Origin: Dermanyssus gallinae | Lineage: Eukaryota > Arthropoda > Arachnida > Mesostigmata > Dermanyssidae | Assembly: GCA_003439945.1 (NCBI GenBank) | Contig: QVRM01000983.1 | Span: forward strand, 1 to 64,000 | DNA: 64,000 bases | Direction of reading: 5' to 3' | Shown: positions 57,126-64,000 of the stretch, piece after piece | Numbering within the stretch: the first letter of the stretch is position 1 | Layout of the letters: each line of letters opens with the position of its first letter | Notes under the pieces: generated by a model | What the model was told of the DNA's origin: nothing | Database searches by the model: none | The model's input: the letters and a program-made list of their open reading frames with translations, nothing else | Program-made: the position numbers and the translations under genes

Positions 57126-57600
57126 AGACCGGAAAACAGAAAGACTGTATGAGGAAAGACTGTCGACTTATTATTGTTTCCGCTGTCGCGCATTGATCAG
57201 CAGCCCTGAACAGCAGTCAACTCGATTGCGGCTCGCGGCTGACTACGGTAGCTACGAAGCTACGGTGGTGAGTCGATCGTTACTGCGGAAGAAAAAAGCG
57301 AGAACAGGCAGACCGCAGAGGTTGGCCACGCTCAGTTGCCGTTGGTGGTGGTAATGCTACAGCAGCCGCCACCGCTCCATCGTTGTTCCGAGCCATTAAG
57401 CAGGAAGAGCAGCGCCGGTTCCTCACTTGTCGGCATCACAACAATGCTGTACCTATGGGTGCTGCTGCTGCTGTTGGTGTTGTTGTTGGTTGATTCGGCA
57501 GGCCGAGGCAGTCATCGAGGGAACCATTGAGCGGTTGACTGTCACCAGTGACAGTGGTGGTTCTTGTTCTCGTAGTAGATGTAGTCGTAGTACTCCTACT
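57126..57600. other. No recognised gene
   Basis: GC-richer sequence with GCTGCTGCTG and GTTGTTG patches at 57460-57490. No supported exon. Confidence 0.4.
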
Positions 57601-57725
57601 ATTATATATATTATATAGTAGTAGTAGTTGTTGTTGTTGTAGCGGTTGTTGTTGTAGCAGTTGTTGTTGTAGCAGTTGTTGTTGTTGTTGTTGTTGTAGC
57701 AGTTGTTGTTGCTGCTGTTACTGTT
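57601..57725. repeat. (TAG)n / (GTT)n trinucleotide repeats
   Basis: AGTAGTAGTAG at 57617-57629, then three diverged copies of GTAGCAGTTGTTGTTGTAG-type units (18 to 30 bp). Confidence 0.85.
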
Positions 57726-59439
57726 GGTCCGCAAATATTTCGGTACACACGGTCTTGTTGTAGCGTGTTTTGAAGTATACCGCGTATCTATCTACCCGGT
57801 GAACGTCCAATTTGTCTAGGACAGATGTTAAAGCGTCCATCTCAGCAGGTTACCGCAAGCGTAGGCGGCATTCGTAGTCGTTGTCTATCGAGGTCGAGGC
57901 TGGGTTATGCACATACTATATGCTAACCACGCCAGCCTGACTATTTAGCGGCGGCGGCGGCGACATCTCTGAGAAGGGTTCGAGGCGAGCTATCGGTGGT
58001 TTTGTTGAGAAAGCGGCGGTACGCCTTGTCGTGTGATGGGACTCACCAGTCGCGCTGAGACAGGTCGGCATTATCGGGTCTGCCACCATATCGAACTCAA
58101 CCTTAAGATCTTCTACGAGGCAACCGGACTAGTTCCCAAACTGTGGCACTCTAGCGGGGCCAAGAACGTGGATGGTCCTAGCGTCGTTAGTTGAGCAGTG
58201 AAGAGACGACAGTTGGTCCAGCTGTGGTAGACAGGTTAGAAACCCTCAAGCCTCCCTTAGATGCGGTCAGCACCATGCGGTAGCATGGTCTGTAGTGAAT
58301 GAATTTAATTCGTCGACAAAAACCGAAAAGATATCGGAAAAGATTGAAAAGATCGGCTGGTCTCCAGAGTGAGTCTCGGTGGGCACTCAGAAAAGGTAGC
58401 CTTTCAGCTTCGTTTTCCAGCATTCGATGGCTTGTGTGAAGCCGTCGGGTGCGCAAACGCACTCCCAGTAAGTCCAAATCGTTGCTGGTTAAGTGCATCC
58501 TGGCAGGAAGTCAAGAAGGGCTCGCAGTTCCGTTGGGGCAGGTGCTGTGGGGCCAATCAGATAAATCACTCACTTGTTACAGGTTAGATTTTTAGACCAG
58601 ATGTTAAGCGAAAGTCTATTATTCGTTAAATGTCCTCCGCGACCGTGAACCATACCACCTAGGACACCGCATTAGTGAACTACTAATTTGAAATAAAAGC
58701 TTATTGTACATTCACTCGATCTTCGCCGCGAGCCAGCGTGGTGCCAAAATACTATGTAAACAATCTCTAAGAATAGAAACGGTAGGTCGATCAAAAAGCG
58801 AAATTAAGTTAAATCCAGCGGTTGAGCTCATGATGGATGACCTGACTGCCGTGAGAATTTTTTCTTGGATGCAACGAACGGTAGGGGTGGACCCGTCGAC
58901 GCGGGCCAATCCAGGTTAAAGGGGGTCGGCCGATGTTTACCCCGTAAGATATCTAAATGGTCTAGGCTGGCTAGATAGGGAACACGTGTAGTCGAGAAGG
59001 AAAGTGCCTGTAGTCGGGCAGTTCCTTCCCAAGGCATTTCCTTCCGAAAGTTTCTATATGGCGGGCGGTAGCAACATCCTCTAAATGCATGCCCTGCAAA
59101 AATTTGCACAAGTTGCGTATAATAATCGAGGGAAGCATTCTTTTATTGCAAACAATTGTAGTATACGAGAGACAACCGGTAATACGAAGATGAGAGAGAG
59201 CATATCACGTCACGCAGCCGTTTTCAGATGCGGCTGCTGAAAACGGTATTTAAAATCATCCGGAGAAGCCGGGCCTGTTTCATTACACTTTGTGTTTTCT
59301 CTATGATGTGTGATAATTGCAGATGGTCGGCCTTGATAGGCCAGGGGTATTTAGCGGCTGTGCACATGCCTCGTGAAACCTCTACGAATATAGAGCCCGT
59401 TACAAGGCGGACATTTGACCATGGTGGTGCTACGGTCCC

Positions 59440-59444
<5 letters not shown>
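57726..59444. other. No recognised gene
   Basis: A (GGC)n-like run lies at 57950-57962. Open frames at 58187-58498 (minus) and 58704-58916 (plus) were examined and show no family motif or paired splice sites. Confidence 0.4.

Positions 59445-59476
<32 letters not shown>
59445..59476. repeat. (AT)n microsatellite
   Basis: A perfect AT run of about 32 bp. Confidence 0.95.
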
Positions 59477-59481
<5 letters not shown>

Positions 59482-60875
59482 GAGGTTTCTAGTAAGCTAT
59501 GCAGTCTGTGGCAAATCCGGAACTAAGGCCCAGCTCCAGTACAGCATCGTATATCTTTAAATATATTCACACAATATATTAATACCCACATATACTTGTA
59601 TCAAATTACCAAGGCGTGTGTTTATGAGACGCTCAGTTTACTAGAAACGCTCTGAAGCTAAACAGAATTGATGATATTCATTTATAACTTAGAAATGAAT
59701 TACTTAAAACCATATATATATATGATTTGTTGTTTGAAACCTGAACCTGCACTCCCAAACACATTAGATGCCTAACCACAAAGCACGGCTTACCTCGGGA
59801 ATTATTTTTAATTGCACAGTCGGAATCAGACTTATGATTTAGGCATATTCTGAATTGGAACTGCTATGCTTTGTATACGGGATCCCACACTCTGATTTCG
59901 ATAGTAATATTTCTCTACATGCTTTTACCTATAATTGTTGAGAATTGCAAAGATGCTGTAATAATGGACTACTTCGTTTGTATGCATATTTGCAAGTGTG
60001 TTGCCTCATATATTGTGTGGCATGGTAACAAACGCACGAAATGCTGTCTTGAAGTCCTTGCGACGAGCAATAGCCACTGTGATTACCGTTAGCGTAAAGT
60101 GCTTATACAAAGCACTCTTTGAATTTTGTAGAGAGTGTAATTCTGCTTCGATGTATGACTCTTTTTTCAATTATTTTTATTTACCGATAACTTAAGCGCT
60201 GTTAAATGCTGTTTCGTGAAGAAATCACGTTAAAAATGGAGAAAAATAAGTGCGTATTTTATTCATATTATACATGTTTTACTTAGTTATTCCGTAAGGC
60301 TTAGGCATCTGTACATATACATTTTCTTATTTTAAGTTGTGGCGGCATGTCTTCAGCGGACGTCTTCTCGGAACAACAATAAAAAGAGGCAACTGTAAAA
60401 CCAATAGGAATTCTTCGGAGTCAGTCGGCATTCTCTATGCTCATAGAAGAATATCGTTTGAGTTTTCTGCAGCTCGTGAACCTGCAATTGATATATAATG
60501 CCCATTTGGGACTGAAAGAAGCGCCACCTGTTGCAAGCACCCACCATTATTTATCCGCCTGCTGTTGTTGCCTTGCCATTGAAGACTGATGATATGTCCC
60601 GCTGCAGTAACAGGGAAATTTCTCCGTAACCGCGACCAAATATTCGCTACATTCTGACGGTGGCCAGAATGTCAATGCTGGAGCTGTGGGCAGCCTACAG
60701 CGGTGGCTGTAGGCAATTTGTCCCACCGTGTACTTTTGATATGCATTTTTTTTAGAACTAAAATATAAAAGCGATAATTGCCTGCTTAGGAGCGACAGTG
60801 AAATCACTAATAGTTGTTCTAGTGATATAGCTGGTCCGGACATCGCTTTTCAGAAGATATGTATGTATGTATGCA
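59477..60875. other. No recognised feature
   Basis: AT-rich sequence without supportable exon, RNA gene or repeat match. Confidence 0.4.
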
Positions 60876-60877
60876 TA

Positions 60878-60917
<40 letters not shown>
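60876..60917. repeat. (AT)n microsatellite
   Basis: Preceded by (GTAT)n-like GTATGTATGTATG. Confidence 0.95.
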
Positions 60918-60920
<3 letters not shown>

Positions 60921-61489
60921 GATCTACCTACATAAAAGCGTTCGAATCATTGCCATTCTGTGGCTGCAGCATCTTTTCTTTGTCGCTGCTTTTTCTCTGT
61001 TTGAGAAAAGAAGCAAGAAAAGCAAAGAAGAGTTGACAAACGAGCGAATGGTGGAGAACCAGAGTCGGTGGTCAGTCAGTGGGCGCCGTCGGCTCATATA
61101 TCGCGGCTGATTTATCTGGTGTAAAGGGCCTGTCTTCCAAGTTTTTGTTGTTGTTGTTGTTGTTTTTTTTTTCGTTGTTGTTGTTGCCGTCCACAAGGCC
61201 GTCGACGATAACGACAACGGCAAAATATTATAAAGTATGTTGCTGCTGCCACTTTCGGTGGAAGGGGTTTGGCAACGTCACAAATTCGACTCGAAATTCG
61301 TTGCCACTCTTGGCTCTGCGGTCGCATTTCGCTGTTCCGTCACTCTCGCCGCTGACGCCACGTCTCCATTCGGACGAATTTTTGTCATCGGTGTTGTCAA
61401 CGGTGGTGGTGGTGGTGGTGGTAGGAAGTCGCTGGCATATCTCTCGAGTGCCGGATGGAGTGGAGCGCAGGGGGCCTCATTGGCGTGGC
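60918..61489. other. No recognised gene
   Basis: (TTG)n patches lie at 61145-61185 and (GGT)n at 61404-61422. Open frames here are repeat-driven. Confidence 0.45.
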
Positions 61490-61745
61490 TTGAAGACCCC
61501 AATGACGTGGCTCGGGTCCCTGCTGGCGGAGCTCGAACGTCTCGTTGGCTCATGGGTCCCGAAAGCGTGGCCCGGGGTTTCCAGTGGCTTGGCGTTCCGA
61601 TGACACCGCTCGGGGGTCCCGGGCGCGTAGCTTGGGGGTCCCGGGCGCGTAGCTTGGGGGTGGGGGGGGGGCTCCGGTGACGAGACTCAGGAATGCCGGT
61701 AGTGTGGTTCGGGAGTCCTGGCGTAGTGGTTCAAGACTCTTTGGG
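61490..61745 (+). repeat. Degenerate GC-rich minisatellite, about 22-bp unit
   Basis: Variants of GCTCGGGTCCC...GGCGT recur at about 22-base intervals. Two neighbouring units, GCTTGGGGGTCCCGGGCGCG plus TA, near 61610-61655, are almost identical. An 11-G run is included. Confidence 0.75.
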
Positions 61746-63037
61746 CGACACTTATATATATATATATATAGAATTCAAAACGCGGTTGATTGACGGCACT
61801 GCATTTTACAACGCCCGAGTTTGCAAATAATGAGTGCCCAGAGTAAGGATATTAACTTACTTAACTATAAAAGCAGGGCTTAACAACAAACTTACAGTAA
61901 ATCACAAATTAGACGATACGCCCTATCGCAATAATTGTATAACATTATGACAGCTGAGTTGTATAACCGCAAGCATAGGAACTATTCTTCAGTCTTAACG
62001 GGTAATAACATTTGAGGGACATTTCCTGATTTTGCGAATAAGGTAAAGCTTCGGGGATGTAATCCGACGCATATATTGAGGAATGCTTCCCCAACTGGTC
62101 GGTAAGCGAGACGCCAGGGCAGCTATACTACGTGATGCTCTTTATTGCTGCTAAGACTGCAATAGTAGATCGAATGAGTTCGTCCAACAGGTTGAAGATT
62201 CTCGGCATAGATAATTACGTTCTCCCATAATTAGGTTTATAATTAAGGTTTCACTGAAGGAATAAAAGGACTTCGGCGATAAAGCAGCCCATGTGAAAGG
62301 CTTAGATTCTTTTCCTGTAACAGTCACTGTCAGTTTGTATTACTTCGAGAGACGCTTGATGGCCGGTTGTAAGTGCCGCTCTTTTCGGAATAGATGTAAC
62401 ATCCGACCAGTTAACTCGCGCTTCAGGGGCTGACCACGCCTCAACGATCAAAGGCCAAAATACAGAAGCGTACGTTGGCGTATCGGACACCGATGGGTAT
62501 TTTGAAGGGCGAGCGAAACTTAGACCCCGCGGAGTCACCGACATTCAGAGATGTGGCGCTTGGAAGCGTTTGCCGGCATTCCAAAAGAACTTTTCGTATT
62601 TTATTTCAACATGTGCGAAGCGGGCTAAAGCAGGCAGCGATGCGTGTTAACCCTTAAATTGACGCATTTGGTTGCGTTTGCGCCGTTTGCCGCAAGGTGG
62701 CCAGATTTACCGCACTTTTGGCGTCCTTGTTATATTATTCCGGCAAAATAGAGTAAATACTAGATGGTTTAATGTATCTAGCCGAGAGTAGAGGCGGAGA
62801 AAAGCAATATATATATATATATTTTAATCATAAAATTGGTAGCATACGAGTGCGTACACAAATATCGTCGTATCACGTGATCAGATACTTTGCAATCCTT
62901 TCTTCAATGTGTCGCTGTTGAATGCTGAGCAAAAACCGTCCAAATATTATATTCCGTCGTTCAAATTCGTATCTTTTTTTTATCAAAATATTATATCACT
63001 CTACGGTCGTGCTCTCCCGACACAGTTGGCGGTAGTC
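61746..63037. other. No recognised gene
   Basis: AT runs at 61752-61771 and 62808-62822. Open frames at 62302-62657 on both strands carry no recognised motif. Confidence 0.4.
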
Positions 63038-63435
63038 TTTGTTCACTTTCCATGGATTTGTCTTTTAAACGACAATTCAGGAGTTAGCGTAATCCCTAAA
63101 TAGCAAACGCAGAAGACAAAATGACGGGTGGTTTTTCGATTTTAATCCTATGGTTGGCGGCCGTAGATCGTCCTTCTCGGCTGTATCGTAGCACCTTGGT
63201 CCCACTGGTGCTTATGAGGAGCGAGTGCTCGTTATACTAATTTGCTCATTTTTGTACTGATATGTCTCTTCTACGACAATTGGGAAGTTAGTGTAATCCC
63301 CAAATAGTAAACGTAACTGGCAAGATAAGGGATCATCTATCCATTTTAATCCTGTGGTCGGCGGCTGTATATATTCCTCCTCGGCTTGGTCTTGGTGGTG
63401 GTTTACGAAGAGCGAGTTTTCGTTCCACTATTTGG
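63038..63435 (+). repeat. Diverged tandem duplication, about 203-bp unit
   Basis: Unit 1 (63038-63240) and unit 2 (63241-63435) share ACGACAATT, GTTAGCGTAATCCCTAAATAG against GTTAGTGTAATCCCCAAATAG, TTTTAATCCTATGGTTGGCG against TTTTAATCCTGTGGTCGGCG, and GAGCGAGT..TCGTT. Divergence is considerable, so the duplication is old. Confidence 0.8.
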
Positions 63436-63475
63436 TCGCCTTATTCAGTTCGAGCTGCACACGCCAGGGCTATCA

Positions 63476-63600
63476 TTGACGCTGAGGTTGTTGCAGATGC
63501 TGAGGTTGTCGTTGATGTCGCTGAGGTTGTCGTTGATATCGCTGAGGTTGTCATTGATGTCGCTGAGGTTGTCCCTGATGCCGCGGTTGCTTCTGCTGGC
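63476..63600 (+). repeat. 21-bp tandem repeat, about five to six units
   Basis: The unit is GCTGAGGTTGTCGTTGATGT plus C. As 21 is a multiple of three, all frames stay in register, giving LRLSLMS-type repeats on plus and DNLSDIN-type repeats on minus. There is no sign of a gene around it. Confidence 0.92.
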
Positions 63601-64000
63601 TCTTTCTAGCTCCAGGACAGTCCGAGGCGGCGGTTTGCGTGTTTCCTTTGACATGATTCGGTTAGTTTGGTTCATTCATCCGCCCGTCTGGTTGTTTGTT
63701 CAACCATCGAAATATGATGACGGCAAAGGTAAAGGCGCTGGCGTCTACGACCGCCAAAGTTCTTTATTAAGGAAACCTTGAACCTTGTGTTTTTCTCGAT
63801 GCACACTTTCTCTCTCACAGAACCATGGCCACTGCAGCACATGCGTTTTGTTCTGGCTCCGTTAAAGAGAGCAAGAGAAACAGGATAAACTACAACAGCA
63901 TTAGGTTGTTATTGTTGTTCTGCCTTCCTCAACGTTTTAAAGGGGTTGCCCCTGGAGAATGGTATATGCGTGCAGCTCATCGAATAAAATAAATTAAGTG
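63601..64000. other. No recognised feature
   Basis: Nothing supportable in the last 400 bases. Confidence 0.4.

Noticed and set aside
57548..57763. Cys/Ser-rich 71-codon frame
   Set aside because: Generated by TTG and TAG trinucleotide repeats.

Overview
This window looks like nuclear DNA of an animal, most likely an arthropod. It has split genes with GT-AG introns, very long dinucleotide and trinucleotide microsatellites, degenerate non-LTR retrotransposons (LINEs), tRNA-derived SINEs and large palindromic (foldback/MITE-like) elements. There are no operons, no ribosome-binding-site spaced genes and no CRISPR array. A mite or tick genome would fit, but that is inference only; nothing here fixes the species.

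Host coding content is sparse. The one gene that can be assembled completely is a mitochondrial thioredoxin (Trx2) on the minus strand, with three coding exons (40714-40452, 34266-34185, 33595-33443), a predicted 165 residues, a WCGPC active site and a 6.2 kb first intron packed with mobile elements. Other supportable exons are an SLC16-type monocarboxylate-transporter exon (43374-43574, +), a Tctex1-type dynein light chain exon (50098-50349, +), and an unidentified first coding exon with a good splice donor (29439-29803, +). A 207-codon open frame at 48857-49480 is only a weak candidate.

Layout. 1-2070: ORF2 of a non-LTR retrotransposon (minus) with two frameshifts, cut by the window edge at its YADD motif. 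2441-4170: a decayed second LINE (plus). 4.2-13.3 kb: no recognisable gene; AT tracts, a 77-bp tandem duplication, a purine-rich degenerate repeat, and a (TCG)n-(TTG)n tract with about 93 perfect TTG units. 13.4-22.9 kb: a repeat nest holding a SINE with a perfect 16-bp target-site duplication, two LINE fragments (14.0-15.1 and 19.8-20.95 kb, minus), a second copy of the SINE, two copies of an about 0.9-1 kb element that carries its own AT microsatellites, and half of a foldback element. 26.3-26.75 kb: a 28-bp minisatellite. 28.6-29.1 kb: a LINE C-terminal remnant. 30.8-31.5 kb: a foldback element. 33.4-40.7 kb: the thioredoxin gene, whose first intron holds three SINEs, a LINE fragment and two (ATT)n tracts. 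50.9-51.9 kb: an about 1.06 kb palindrome with arms of about 490 bp. 52.2-52.7 kb: a second inverted repeat around three palindromic cores. 53.4-53.6 kb: an A-tailed SINE sitting inside an AT tract. 56.8-63.6 kb: several minisatellites and tandem duplications.

The most interesting theme is the close association between mobile elements and (AT)n microsatellites. Several unrelated repeats start or end exactly at AT tracts, and in one family the AT tract lies at the same internal position in both copies. At least four tRNA-headed SINE-like families and two related foldback families can be recognised by comparing parts of the window with each other.
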